64,000 nucleotides of DNA from the NCBI GenBank assembly GCA_026874595.1, contig CM049315.1:14785664-14849663 (forward strand), read 5' to 3'. Positions 48,056-61,363 of the stretch are shown piece after piece. The first letter of the stretch is position 1; every line of letters starts with the position of its first letter. This stretch comes from Sipunculus nudus (Eukaryota; Annelida; Sipuncula; Golfingiida; Sipunculidae). A program made the translations under genes and the position numbers. The notes under the pieces were generated by a model. It had not been told where the DNA came from. It did no database searches and worked only from the letters and a program-made list of their open reading frames with translations.

Positions 48056-49350
48056 AAGGGTTGGATTCAAAGGTACTTGTACTCGAAATACTCGTACTCA
48101 TGTGTACTAATTAGAGTACTCAGTACTCGTACTAGAGAACTTTCTTCAAAATGACCTTAGTATTCATACTAGTACTCGATTACTTTGAAAGTACTCATAA
48201 AAACGAGAACTTTTATGAGTACTATTTAGTACTTCATTATATGCACATATATTTATAAAATTATATATATTTATACACAAATGATACATACATACATACA
48301 TAAATACATGTATACACACATATAGTACATACATACATATCTATTGTTAACATTGTTTGCGAGGGGATCAAACACTCTAACTGCTTGCACATTGACACAA
48401 GAACGGCAAAGAGTAGGAGGTCACCCAGTTGCTAAAAGCTGAGAAGTGAGAGAAAAAGACTAAAATGGATGTGTGTATAGGAACCTGGCCTGATGTATAA
48501 GATGATCCTACATTCCAGTTAGTGTTGCACACTCAATCATAGGTGTTGAGTTTGGTTGTTGGGTTTTTGGTGGCAGAGAGATTACTAACAAATATGAAAC
48601 CCCTTATCACTGCAGGCATGCCAGTTGATATAATAGACTTCATTAGGCTAATGCCTGTTACAAGACATTACATATTCCTGCTGGTGTTCTATGCCTCTGC
48701 CCCTCTCTATCTTGTTACTATTACATAATGAGTGAGGCTTGCTCCTGGTACACTAATGGGGCTGTCCCTCTAAGCGAATCTTCAAGCGGACCAGGCTGTC
48801 GCCTCAAGATCGCAAGGGGGGGGGGGCATATAACCAAGCGAACATTCACAGGGGAATTTATATTTAAGCTGTTATTTATTAAAATATAAACGTGGGTGAG
48901 TAATTGTTTTTAAATATAACAATGACTAGCCACAAAAGTATTTATTATTTTTAATCGGCAATTTCTAACATTTTTGATTTATCATAAAATCTCATAATAA
49001 TTATTAGATTGTTCAAACTAATTATTCCTACTTAAAAGTGATGCAGCTCTTATGGCTCTTGATTTTTTATTTGTTACTTGTAAAATAAACAACTTGAGTC
49101 GACATTTCATAAGCATATTAAAATATTATTATATGACATCAAACATAAGACATTAGTTCATTTTCTCTCCACATCTTAGGTTAAATGCTAAATTACTCAT
49201 TAAGTACGCAGGAGTACATTTGGAATACTCGGTTCTTGTATTCGAGTACTGTGATAAAAATAGCTAAAATATTCGTACTTGTACTCAAGTACTTTATAAG
49301 TACTCAGTACTCGTACTTGAGTACTTTCATTGTACTTGGACCCAACTCTG
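48056..49350. mobile_element. hAT-like non-autonomous DNA transposon (1295 bp)
   Basis: The left end reads AAGGGTTGGATTCAAAGGTA and the right end, on the other strand, CAGAGTTGGGTCCAAGTAC, an imperfect terminal inverted repeat of about 20 bp. Subterminal regions on both sides (48070-48240 and 49200-49335) are packed with GTACTC/GAGTAC words, the sort of repeated subterminal motif a hAT transposase may bind. An 8-bp duplication, the hAT target length, flanks it. The interior contains an AT/TACA-rich run (48245-48330), a poly-G run near 48818 and only a 61-codon frame with no transposase motif, so it would need a transposase supplied in trans. Confidence 0.7.
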
Positions 49351-49358
49351 GGTGATAC
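49351..49358. repeat. Right 8-bp target-site duplication
   Basis: GGTGATAC directly after the CTCTG end of the hAT-like element, identical to 48048-48055. Confidence 0.6.
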
Positions 49359-51891
49359 AGTATGTACAGACTGGTGATACAGTATGGTACTTGTGATAGG
49401 TGATACTTGACCCAAAACCTGAAGACAAACATAAGACTTGGTGCAAGGCTGAGGATTACACACCGCTGGACCCGGGCTCCATACTCAGGCTTGAATATTG
49501 TCCTAAGGAATCTCGTAGCGTTCCTTCTGATATATCAAAATGAATGAATAAAAGAGTCATTAAGACAAAGATGCAGCTTAAACTATGTCCATCCCACCTA
49601 TACATTCTTTATCGCTAAGTTGCCATTCATATGGAGCGTCCTGGTTATGTTATAAATAACAACATTTTATCATGTACAGAAGAGCACAAGACCGTCACTG
49701 CCACAATCATATTGTTAAGGCATTAACTCTGGTCACCCATGACCTGAGCTCTGGTGTACCAGAGTATTAATTGTTAATAACTCTATTCCAAAGGATCTTA
49801 TTTCATGAATAATGCTTAAGAGATAATGAAAATATGTGGCCGCAATATGTCCTTTAAAGCTACATATATTTAAGATTTTAAATAATTTACCAATGGAAGT
49901 TTTGGAACCAATATTCACTATAATTTATTATGGACAATAATTTACAGGACAACTGAACCAATTTCTTTGTAAAAGTATCCCTTCAACATTTATTTTTGCT
50001 CCAGAACAGTTTAATAGTTATTATTGCTAAGATATTGGCTTAACTGCCTCAAATTTCTCCCTTTAATTTGCAAATATCCCAATGTACCCTTGCTAAGCTT
50101 TTCCATAAGAGGATACCCGTTACTGAATCCTCATTTCAGTTATGAACCATAACAAACATAAGACGATCTGCATCTCTTTTAAAAACACGTTTTCTTGACA
50201 TAACTGTTGCCTATCGACACTGCACTGTTTGAACTAAGGAGAGTGCGAAATTAGCTTGATATTTTGATATTGAAGTGAATAAGTTCAGTTCAAATTAATT
50301 GATTGAGGCTTGGATGCATCGTTATCACACACACACACACAAGACTGATAGCTTGTATGAAAACTTAGTCGAGGTACCCATTCAGGCAATAAGTAAAATT
50401 TCCCCGCGTGAGCACTGTCCATAATTAATTTCTAGGGCCGTTGCTTTTTTTACTTCTCATTGATTGACAAAAGATATCCTATAAAGGTAAAACCTACCAG
50501 TTAATACCAGTTAATTGATATAAATGCCTTGAGAACATGTAGCTTGGCATGCATATATTTATCAATTTTAACATACCTGTATATCCGATGTTTACTTGAT
50601 TACATTGTTGTTACAAACTTTTCATTGGTGGGTAAAATCTACTTCTGAAAAGCACTGACAGTAGCTCTGATTGAGATTTTGCTAGTTGTTTGTTAAAAAA
50701 AGCATAAATGAATTCTAAGAAGTATTCTTTAATAAGGCGCAAAACGCACCACCCTTTGAATTTGGTGCTGGTTTTTTACTTGTATCTATGGAACTCTCGA
50801 TTGGCGGGGTCAATACCGTTCATACTGAGGTTTGTAATTTTTACATTTATATCAGTCAGTACGAATTTCAATATGAATATTCAAAATGTTACGCTTACCT
50901 TTACTTAAATTTATCGATAAGAAGCCGAACAATGCTCAATATTTCCACATCACAGGAACTCTGCTCTTTTCTGCAAAACAAAGAAAACATTGTTCTGGAA
51001 TTGCGGAGAGTGTGCTTCTATATAAAGCAAAAAAATAAATAAATTTTGAATAATTAACCTTTTAATCCAGTACCTTGAAAACTGATCTGTTAAAAACAGA
51101 TGCCTCAGTGATTTTCATTATTATCATTATTATATGTTAGGCAATATAAAATACAAGTTTACTATAGTAAAGTGAAAAAGGTGGCGCTTTTAACGATTGA
51201 CATAATGGGCAACTGATCAATTCTAACGAACTGTTTAAGTTATATGTGACTAGTTTATTTACTGTGTCGGTTAATGCTTTGTATTTCATCAAAACTATTT
51301 TATTTTTTTAATTTGTCATATGTTTTTATTTCCATGTCTGGAGTACTCGCGTTATTGCCGTTTAATACGCTCTGTATATATAATGAGTATTTAGTTAGAT
51401 GTCCTATCTCACGACCAGTGTTAGTTATAGAATTGTTTGTAGACATTCATGAGAATCGTTGATACCTGCAGTGTAAACATCGGGTATCATGAGAAAAAAA
51501 TCTAAAACAAGTCTTATTCCTTAGTAAATTAACAATTTCACATAGCTCTACATTATTAGGTATTTTAAGCTACAAGCGTTACCTGCAGTGATTTTTTTTT
51601 ACAATTCGTGTAGGTTACTGTTCCTGTCTCCGTTCATTTCCATGCAAGCATACCAATTAGAGAAAGTGTTTCTAACATTTTCAGTAATTGCAAAATATGT
51701 ATCCTTTATTAATGTCAGACTGAAACATTAAAAATGCACTGGATTATCAGCGGGTACGGTGTCGGAACGTGTGACGCAGTGACAGGGTGAGGAGTTAGAT
51801 ACCCATGTGGATGGTGCGCTTATGTATGTTTCATTATGTGATAGAAGGGTTCCTTTGAACAGTAGTCCAGGGTGTTTGTACTGGGTATAAA
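49359..51891. other. AT-rich gene-free stretch
   Basis: Short CA run near 50330. Open frames at 50.7-51.5 kb are AT-rich and show no motif. Confidence 0.5.
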
Positions 51892-51970
51892 TGGATACCA
51901 CCGGCGGAGGAAGGTGGGATAAAGCTTTATAACTGGATACCACCGGTGGAGGAAGGTGGGATAAAGCTTT
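51892..51970. repeat. 37-bp duplication with 5-bp spacer
   Basis: TGGATACCACCGGCGGAGGA and the next 17 bases at 51892-51928 recur at 51934-51970 with one substitution. Confidence 0.9.
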
Positions 51971-53525
51971 CTGGCACGAGGAGAATACAGGGCCCTTAAA
52001 TAACCAGAAAAGCTGCTGGGGAAATATATATGGCACTCATATATGTCTAATTGTGCCGCATACAAAGTCAGCTGGAATAGACAAATTGTTGTTCTTTTTT
52101 CAAAATTCCAGGGCATATTTTCCTTTGTATATCTTACAAATTTAACTTGCTCTGTTTGTTTTTTTTTTAATTTTCTGTGACATAATGTAACCCGAATACA
52201 GATAACATATAAACAGGAACCTTTGAATGGCATAAGTTAAGTTCTGTCTTTCGTTAAATTGCTACATTTAATAATACTATCCAAAGTGGATAAAATTATT
52301 TATAAATATTTCCGAATGCTGAAGTATCTCAAATCGAGGATAGCTCAAGAGTTGTGCGTAGATGTCCAGCCTTGGTAATGTTCCCCATATTGGTGGTGAC
52401 CTCATATAATATTAATAATAAAAACAGAGACCAAAGGTCTTATGTTCACTCGGTGAATAACTGTGCATGATTTTGGATTAATAAAAATAAAATCGTGAAG
52501 GTAAAAATACCCAGTGGACACTGTGCCATTGCACAACTAAAATGTGAGAGAAGTTTGAATAGGACATAGATTAATTAGAAGAGAATTTTTTAAGTTCTGC
52601 ATTGAAGCCACCTTAAAGTAAGACTGAATTTATACTCATTTTTTCCCCTACATTCAAGGCATTGTTTACTTTGTTATGAAAGCCAAAATATTACTACCCG
52701 AAGACATATCTTCGAAAAAGCAGCAGAGACTATGACAGCCTGCATAAAAATTGGTCAATACAGGTGGCGCCACCTGCAAGTCAAAATCAAATAGCAGTCA
52801 CCTTATCAATATCCTTGTGAAGTTTGGTGTTGATGGATGCAGCAGGTACTAAGATATTTGGTAGCAGATGTAACATCAAGTATGCAAAAATAACAAACTG
52901 ATCGCCAAAATTTGAACTTCAGTAAAGATGCGATCTTGTAAAGAATTTTACTGCATCTATACTTATTTTGTTCCCCTTCCTTGAAAAAAAATCCTGAATT
53001 TATATTCATTTTATTCCCCTTCTTCTTAGAAGCTGTCGACTATGATATGATGGCCAAAATGTTATTCATTTATGATTTATATGGAAAAATAGGTAAAACT
53101 TCATTTTAGCCAGAGGGTCATGATCGGTTGATGGTGGTTATGCTCCCAAAGTGTTTATGCTAACCAAAATGGTTATGCTCCAAAAAGATATTTATGTTCC
53201 CCTATGTGGTCGTGCTTCGAAAGTGGTTTTTCTCGAAAGAGTGCTTTTGAATCATAAAGTACGTGGTCGTGCTCCCAAAACTGATTTCCTTATTTATTTT
53301 TTTAATATTAAAGTTGCTCCAAGGAAGACTCCTCGACAATTTGTTGAATTTGAAATTTCGAACAAGGGTACTTTAAAGGTAAAACAAAACTATTTCTGAT
53401 CTTTATTTCAAGTGGAAGTATACTACAAACCGTTAACGGACAATTTAATTGAATTTAATTATCTGCTGTTGATTGATGTGTAATATTTTTCGAGAGCTAC
53501 TGATTACTCATAAACCCGTTAATGC
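51971..53525. other. AT-rich gene-free stretch
   Basis: Between 53130 and 53290 a word like GTGCTCCCAAA/ATGCTCCAAAA recurs irregularly and yields an 82-codon open frame; otherwise nothing recognised. Confidence 0.5.
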
Positions 53526-53846
53526 TTGCTCACCCCCCCCCCCCCCCCGGGAAAAATCGACTTCAGACGTATAAGTTATGCAGTGGCCCAGCAGATGGCG
53601 ACACTCGACAGTAACATATTCCACTGTGCTGCCATTAGGGTTCTGTTCAAGGTTTTTCCTCGTCAAATCTTAGTATTCCCACAATTGCTCACCCCCCCCC
53701 CCCCCCCCCGGGAAAAATCGACTTCAGACGTATTAGTTATGCAGTGGCCCAGCAGATGGCGACACTCGACAGTAACATATTCCACTGTGCTGCCATTAAC
53801 GGTTCTGTTCAAGGTTTTTCCTCGTCAAATCTTAGTATTCCCACAA
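53526..53846 (+). repeat. About 160-bp tandem duplication headed by poly-C
   Basis: Copy 1 spans 53526-53684 and copy 2 spans 53685-53846. Each begins TTGCTCA plus 17-19 C, continues GGGAAAAATCGACTTCAGAC and ends TCTTAGTATTCCCACAA. They are almost identical. A 137-codon open frame crossing both is a product of the duplication. Confidence 0.95.
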
Positions 53847-54081
53847 AGGACAAGAGCAAAACCAAACACACAATGGTCCTTACGGGGACACAATGAACCC
53901 TTTTATTGTTTTTTTTTTCTAATATATTTATTTACATAGGCCTACTAATATCGGTGAATAATTTAGACCAATTCAAAGATGATACTGGAAAACTTTAAAC
54001 GTATTCAAGAGGTAAGATAGAATAATCTAACAAAGACAGTAATGAAAAAGAAAGTTATTAGGCAACTGGACATAATATCTA

Positions 54082-54116
<35 letters not shown>

Positions 54117-56488
54117 AAAAGACAGGCAGAAACAGATAGGCAGAAAGAGATTGCTACAGATGATTCCTAAGTGTTGCCTTAAACTTTGTACAGTTCCTAG
54201 TGCTTACATCCAGGCATTTCTAGTTGGTCTCAGTCTTATTTCTCTTCACTTTAGTCTATTACTGGAAAGGTCAGCTTATAGCATTGATGTCCCCTTTATA
54301 CCACACTATCAGAGAATAAATGTAATATATACTTTGCTATGTGACCTTCTACGTCATTTTACATCATGTGGACACGTGTCTTTAAACCAAAAAAGAAAGT
54401 GAAATCTTATCAGACGTCTTGATTTGCCGTGAACACTTGACGGCAAGAAAAGCTTCTGGCACACAAATTCCAGCGATGAAGCCAGAATAGTTCTGGTCGG
54501 GATAAAATATCTCCCATCGGGCGTCCTTCTATCTTTAGTATGTAAATTCGCTAGGAGCTGTATTATAAACCGAGCTGATCCTATCAAGTATTTCTGTCTG
54601 GTCGCAAGTACTACCATCTGCTCTCAGTCTAAGAAAACCGAGAAGACAATTTAAACCCACATCGATTGCAGAGAAGCCGAACACTGGCCCGCCAATGCTT
54701 GTGACTACTGTAGATAGCTTTCGGTAGATAAAATTTGGTTATTGTGGTTTCTTTTATTCGCCAGGGTATTGCATTACCAGAATTATGATAAAAAATACAC
54801 AGTCTCTTCTGTTATACCATGCCCGAAAATGGCCCTTCATATAAAATAACCAGACACGGTTTTAAGACTATATCTATTACGGCATGCGTTCTTGCTAACA
54901 ATCTCAATTCCACTCGAATCTGATCTTTATGTCAAGTTAAGTGTAAATTTAGAAACGAGCTGACGAATTACCTAAAGGAAACGGAGCTTTCTTGGTCCCT
55001 TATATCCATTTTCATCATTATAATAGCCTTTCTTACCATATTAAAAAAATCAGCTATAAGAAAAAAAAATATGCAGCGTCTTTGTTTGAGTTTGGTCTAG
55101 GATGTTTTCTTCTTGTCTGTAAGTGTAAGACCTCTGGAGCCGTAGACGGCAGCAGAAGGCCATGTCGTAACAAGTCGTAAACCTTTCAAAATAGGACAGT
55201 GAACGCTGATACGGGTATAAAAATCTGAACAGTCAAAATGAAAGATTCTGACATTTGATATTTCTTTTTGTTTGTCTTAAGGCAATAGACCTTATCCGGA
55301 AGTCCCTGCAAGCTGACCACAGGCCTGCAGTACAAAAAGTGTCTAGTGGGTGGAGGATGTGACTCACAACAGTAAGCTCGACTTAAGGCTGTGTGTATAA
55401 TCTAGGGTTCCTGTCACTTAGATTTATCTGTTAATGACCATGGATAATTAGAATTATACGTTACCAGATTGATAACATAGGTAACTACTGAAGCCACACA
55501 TAGAAGCCGTGGGATTTAATAAAATCTCAAATTAAGATACCAGGAGAAATAGGTCAGACTGGATACATGTGCCAATCACCTCATGAATGTAAACAAGACA
55601 GAGGCAGTGTTTATATCACGCCTAATTTTTAACTAGATTTTTTATCTATCAATTAGGGTATTATTTGGATATATGACACTATTTTTGAAAATATTAATCA
55701 TATCTTTCAAACATTTTGACTTTAAAAGATTAACTGCCCAACACCTGTTGAGCTTTTAACACTGGATCCTGAACCACTTACTGCAAAAGTATTGCAAACA
55801 ATCAACAGATTAAGAGAATAAGATAAGCATAAATTAAGATAAAAAAATAGTCCACTTAATGAAGTTATATTAATAAATTGTTGCACTAAGTTATAGTAAA
55901 AAATAAAATTAACATTTACTGAAAATTTCAACATTTATGAAACAGCTAAGTTCCATTTCCTACTGATTGACATTGCCTAAAAAAATAATGAGGATTATAC
56001 ATCAATGATTACTTAGGATCAAATGATGGCAAATGCTAAATGCACAGAGTTTAATATGGCAATAAAGTTTTTGACAGGACCTGGTATAGTCTGAAACGAA
56101 CACGAGGCCAGCCTTTGACAATACACAGCGGGAATGTTCACAGACGTGAAATCTAACGATAACGTTAATTAAACTCCCAGGAGTACATTTTTTATTCATT
56201 CGAAGTTTGTATTAACTCGGATAAGGTTTTAACATCTGGTGTACAGAAGCATTATCCGTATATTTATTGTAGTATCTACAAAGTCGCGCAGAAGTTACGT
56301 GGATAAGGAAAATTTATTTATTGAATCTAATTTCTCGTGTCAGCGATAGAGATATGTTTCGAGGCATTAATCACGTGCTAAAAATACACCGACTTTTTAA
56401 GATCAGATGCCTCGAAGGGACAGTATGGTGACGGAGATCAGAATCCTTTTACAATCATTACCCAGTTTGTTTTTGATAAGAGAAATTT
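53847..56488. other. Gene-free stretch
   Basis: Contains an AG then GACA microsatellite at 54082-54116. No gene or mobile element recognised. Confidence 0.5.
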
Positions 56489-57483
56489 GGCAATAGGACA
56501 ACTACCCCCCGAAAATTAACCAACGCGACAATCACCCCGTGAAACATTTACCCCCCAAACACTACCCCCCCCCCAACCCGGTCAATTACCCCCCAAGACA
56601 ATAAACCCCTGGTATAGAACCTACACTTTATGTATTTACAATATGTATTTCAACCGTGGCTTAATAAAAAAACATGTATACTTATAAGAAAAGCAATTAC
56701 AAACAGGTGGTATAAATTATACTTACAGACAGGAACTTTATAACCAAAGATAACCCAATGCATTATATGTATATAACATGGTCAAGATGAAGGAAATTCC
56801 TTAAGACTCTGAAACTACTTAAGACTCGCTCAAAACTCTCTTTATATATTGAACTTGAACTTTATTGACCGAAGAATATTACATGTAGACACATGCTTCA
56901 AAACACTCTGATATTTCACGAACAAATATACATTTTATGCCATCGATCCAAATGGGCTAGACTTTAAAGAGGTTTGATCCCCTGAATTAATGACAGTACA
57001 TTTATTAATCAGAGCAAACAGGAAATATTGTGCAGTAAACAGAATATGTGCATGAATAATTGAACGCGATGTGTAATATTGAATTAATAATTCATGTTTT
57101 GAGACAAGAAATACTGTTTAACCTTTTTCTTAAACACATAGATGTACATATGTTTGCAATAGGCTATAACAGGGGGTAACTGTCCAGTGGTTATTGTCCT
57201 GGCGGGTAACTGACCGGGAGGTAGTTGTCGCGAAGGGTAGTTGTCCAGTGGGTATTTGTCTTGGCGGGTAATTGTCCGGGGGTAGTTGTCCGAAGGGTAG
57301 CTGTCTGGGGGGTAATTGTCCGGGGGGGGGGGGGGGTAGGTGTCGGCGGGTAGTTGTCTGGGGTAATTTTCCGGGGGTAGCTGTCTGGGGGGGGGGGGGT
57401 AGTTGTCCGGGGGGGGGGGGGAGGGTGTTTTCTGGGCGGTAATTGTCCGGGGGTAGTTGTCGGGGTGTAATTGCCCCGTTGCC
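56489..57483. mobile_element. Foldback-like element with long G/C-rich inverted arms
   Basis: The left arm (about 56489-56617) reads GGCAATAGGACAACTACCCC and on through CAATTACCCCCC words to CCCCTGGTATAG. The right arm (about 57159-57483), on the other strand, runs from GGCAACGGGGCAATTACACC through many GACAACTACCCCC words to CCCCCTGTTATAG. Outer and inner edges of the arms therefore match. Each arm consists of degenerate subrepeats of about 18 bp (GGGGGGTAATTGTCC type); the right arm has expanded and contains G runs of up to about 14. The 540-bp loop is AT-rich and non-coding. This is the architecture of foldback elements. A proline-rich open frame on the minus strand (57130-57558) is an artefact of the subrepeats. 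Confidence 0.65.
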
Positions 57484-58156
57484 GAGAAGTCTACAGGGCC
57501 AATGGTTACTCCAGTGACACTGAGTTTTTGTCATTTCAGTTTTCAAGGTACTTTCCACTCATGAATGGCAAAAATGTATATTTTTCTTAGTCCTTTGTTC
57601 ACGATACTAAGAGAAAAACATACATCTTATTGATAATCTTACCGATTATCAATGAAACATATTTCGCGAAATCAGTTTTCTATCATTATGTATTTCATAC
57701 ATATAATCTTTGGGATGTCATCCGTGTTCACAGTTAAGGCAATGATATACCCCAGTCTGTAGGATTCTTTTTTTCAAAAGTGAAGAGAAATGAAAGAAAT
57801 AGTTTCTTCCATATAAACAATACAATTATATTTTTTGTAGTTGAAATTAGTCAAATACAAATGAAAACCAATTAAACGAAATATGTATACTGAATTACAG
57901 GTATTAACAACCAAGCGTTGAAACACACACCGTACCTCCGTCCGTTCGTTAATATATTCGTTTTTCTTAATGAGGATGATTTCTGACTCTCAATGACATT
58001 TAATTCTTTAATTGGTTATGTTTATATTATGGGGACGAATGTTCAAATATGGAAATAAAATAATCGATTGCAATATATTTCTTCCATTCATCAAAGTTGA
58101 TTTTAAAACAAATCTCTTGTAGTAACTCTTACTACAGTTCACAAAATAATCAATGA
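57484..58156. other. AT-rich gene-free stretch
   Basis: No feature recognised. Confidence 0.55.
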
Positions 58157-58161
58157 ATATA

Positions 58162-58239
<78 letters not shown>
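58157..58239. repeat. AT dinucleotide microsatellite
   Basis: About 40 AT units with one TG near 58167. It forms the target of the solo LTR that follows. Confidence 0.95.
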
Positions 58240-58245
<6 letters not shown>

Positions 58246-58396
58246 CGGGATGACATAAAAGCGGACCGAACTGCCTCGCTAGTAAAGCTTGCTTTTCTAG
58301 CGAAGCGGTTGGTACGCCGAACTTGTGCGCCACCGACATGGGTTCGAATCCCAGATCGGCCCAGTATTTTCCCCTGAACAATTTATCTCCGCAACA
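58240..58396 (+). mobile_element. Solo LTR of the tRNA-box miniature element
   Basis: About 157 bp that aligns throughout with the LTRs at 29342-29596 and 29716-29851: GTTACGGGATGACATAAAAG at the start, box A TAGCGAAGCGG at 58298-58308, box B GGTTCGAATCC at 58341-58351, then GATCGGCCCAGTATTTTCCC and GCAACA at the end. ATATA precedes (58235-58239) and follows (58397-58401) it, a plausible 5-bp target duplication, although the left copy lies within the AT repeat. No PBS or second LTR is nearby, so it is a solo LTR or an independently mobilised tRNA-derived unit. It has the most complete single tRNA-like unit of the copies here. Confidence 0.7.
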
Positions 58397-61129
58397 ATAT
58401 ACTGTGGTTGGCTTCATATTCGCGATGCTGAAATTTCGCGATTTCTCAAATTTTAATGTTTCATCAGAACCTTTATCAAATATTTGGTAAAGCCATCCCT
58501 GTGTTCATTATAAAATGAGAATAAGTCATGAGTTTGTATTATTTTTCTCATACAACGATGGGCCCGTACACACAGCACAGGTATTTTAGTTCAAATTCAA
58601 GTGAACGTTTTCCCTATACCCGCATGGATGTTACTTATTATATTTTTTTTCACATTTGTAACCTATTCCCATAAAAGTATTGGCTACACTAAATATGAAA
58701 GACATACTCAATTCGCCAATTATTCCCGAGGGTTTAATATTCGCGATTATTTCCCATTCGCGAATATCGCAAAATTAAAACCTTCACGAACAAAAAGACT
58801 ACCCCAGTATATACCATTGTTAAAAGTCGTTCACTCTCCTTCCGCTACCTAGTCAAGTCCAAAAGTCACATCAGCAGAACTTATAAAAATATACCTACCA
58901 ATCAAGGATTGATTCCTATACAACAGTAAAGAGACAGTAAAGTAAATAAGATTCCGTGCGATTATATAACAAAGGTCGACTAAATCGAATGGACTCCGAC
59001 TGTACATATTGTTATCCATACGTCTTATCTAAATATATCCGGTCAATTGAGTCGAGTTTCAACAAAATGACACTGAAGTCATTTTTTTATTTTTATTTTT
59101 TTTTCAAAAACCCAAACACATATGTGAAATGCAGGCTTTTATCCCATGACATACTACTGAATGAACATCAATGAGAGTTTTTGATATTTGTAGTTTTTCT
59201 CTTACCTTCGGTGGATATACTCTCCGTTATGTAACATAGTGTCCTGCGCCCTGTTCCAGTAAATATGAATATTGAAGTTTACAATTCGTTTGCATGAAAA
59301 TGGTCACAAAATCCCAGTGAAGATATTCCCCGTCAGCCGCAAATATAGCCACGTTCTGACGTGTGTGAGAGGGCTGTCTAGGCTAAGATATCGAATTTCC
59401 TTAAGTATTGGTAATTTCAATCCCAAGCGTTTAGATAATCCCCCTCATTTCGAGACTTCGAGAGTATCTGGAGAAAAAGTACATCTCAAGACTACAAAAA
59501 TACCCTGCCAGACTGGTCTGTCGGAAGTACACCTGACATTTTAGGCATGTTCTGGCGTCAGCTACATCACTATTTGAATTGGAGGCTTTTAACGTCTGTG
59601 TTATTGAAGCGACCTGTCAATGAACCAGTCCAGTAACACAGGGGATGCATGGTGTGCTCCAGGCAGGCTCCCTGCTTCTCATGCAGTAGTGTTGATTACA
59701 TGCAAGTGGTTAACTGCTGGTCTTTCGTCACTTCATCAAATATGGAATAATATGGAATGAAAGATGCAGATGCCATTGTTAAATATGTGTACGTATCTGT
59801 TGCCATTTTAGAAACTAACACAATTACAATCTACAATCACGATTTAAGAGTCATATTTTTAGATTCCAGGTGACGGGATAGTTAACATTAAACCTACGAT
59901 GTGTAAGTTAAGGAATTTCTTTCACTGTCATTGAAAGAAAAAAAAATAAAAACGTTAGAATACATATAATCATAAACCAAAAGTATAGAATGACCTTTGA
60001 TTCAACATTGTGAATTTACATATTCAAATTCTGATATTTGCTTTGTTTAGTCTAATGATAATTTAAAATAAACTTTGCATTTGCTTGAAATAGGAATTTT
60101 TGTAAGTTTAGGAGTGCAAGTTTTGAAATTATATAGAAAAACCTTATCAGTGACTTGCAAATAAGTGTTAACGGCTGGTCTTTTCTAAGGAAGTGATTAT
60201 TTCAATACGCAAATATGATAAAGTGAAAAGTACCTTTATTATAGGGGGTGTCATAAGGATAACTACTTGGAATTAAGATAATTGAGTGTACATCTAACCG
60301 TCCTTTAAATATTACTTACTACATAAATTAATTAAGCAAGTGTATCGACCAAGTGACAGACAGCTATACTTAAGTTTCCTCATACAGAATTATTTCCCTG
60401 ACTATCTCTTGTAATGGATAGTTTATGAGGTGGTAAGTCTAGCTGGTCGCACAGACGTTTGGACGACACAGCTCTGGCCAACTGGAGACAAGATTGATCG
60501 GTCAGGGAATGTCCCTTGCCGTTTCCGGGAGTTCAGTTGAGAAGAGGTTTTAGGTCAAGTACGTAATATTTCAAGACAGGACCAGTGTGTTAACATCGCA
60601 GAATGAAGCTCGTGATGCGCAGTGATAAAGCAGCCTTCGTCTTCGTCCTCTCCATCATCCGGTGGTCACGTGACACAACATCCCGCATCCCCGTGTTACA
60701 AATTACCCGCATCCATTGACTTTTCATGCTCCGCGCAATTCCGAATCAAACCTTAACTGCTGATTTTTCATTCTCTTGCTGTATGCTTGGAGGCCTGGGA
60801 TCACGCAATTAGTCTAATATCTGATATCTCCGGATGGTCAGTGGGTAATATATTACGTCAATTTGTCAAATGACACACAGTGACGTTATCCTTAACCTGC
60901 TTGACACTGCCGCACTGCCACTTTAATTAGAAAGAAGGAAACGTCGCCGGACAGACCTTCACTTTGGCCCAAACCCTGCAGAAAGATTGTGCTTGAATAC
61001 GGGTAAAATGTACCCTAGGCGAACTGATGATCTGTTGTTATGCATCTCTCTTGATCCGAGTCCAAACAAGAAAACATTCAATCCGATTCAAATTTCAAAT
61101 TAAAGTTTTTAATAAAACCTGAGGCTTAA
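58397..61129. other. Gene-free stretch
   Basis: A less AT-rich patch at about 60420-60990 has several CpG and palindromic words (for example GGTCACGTGACA near 60663) but no open frame. Otherwise AT-rich. Confidence 0.5.
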
Positions 61130-61150
61130 CCCCCCCCCCCCAAAAAAAAA
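61130..61150. repeat. Poly-C/poly-A tract
   Basis: About 12 C followed by 9 A, the same C-then-A arrangement as at 5.18 and 17.12 kb. Confidence 0.9.
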
Positions 61151-61363
61151 TAAAAATCATGTTTTCCCCTTATATTCATCATAAGGCGCTTACTAGCGCT
61201 TTATTTGATGTGTGGGTGGATATAACAGACTCCACTAATTACTTAACGTGACCATGTATATTTGCAGAATTCGATTTCAATTTGCATTTAGTCCCTTTTG
61301 TATCCTGGGTTAATCAGACCCGGTGTCTTCCTTGCAGGATCCTGGGTATACAAAACCGAGGAA

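Noticed and set aside
53526-53939. 137-codon plus-strand frame
   Set aside because: It spans two poly-C tracts and a tandem duplication whose unit is not a plausible protein domain.
57130-57558. Proline-rich 142-codon minus-strand frame
   Set aside because: Produced by C-rich subrepeats of the foldback arm.
58298-58360. Functional tRNA gene
   Set aside because: Box A, the D-arm and box B are present, but the anticodon stem does not close and the acceptor stem partner is missing; copies behave as repeats.
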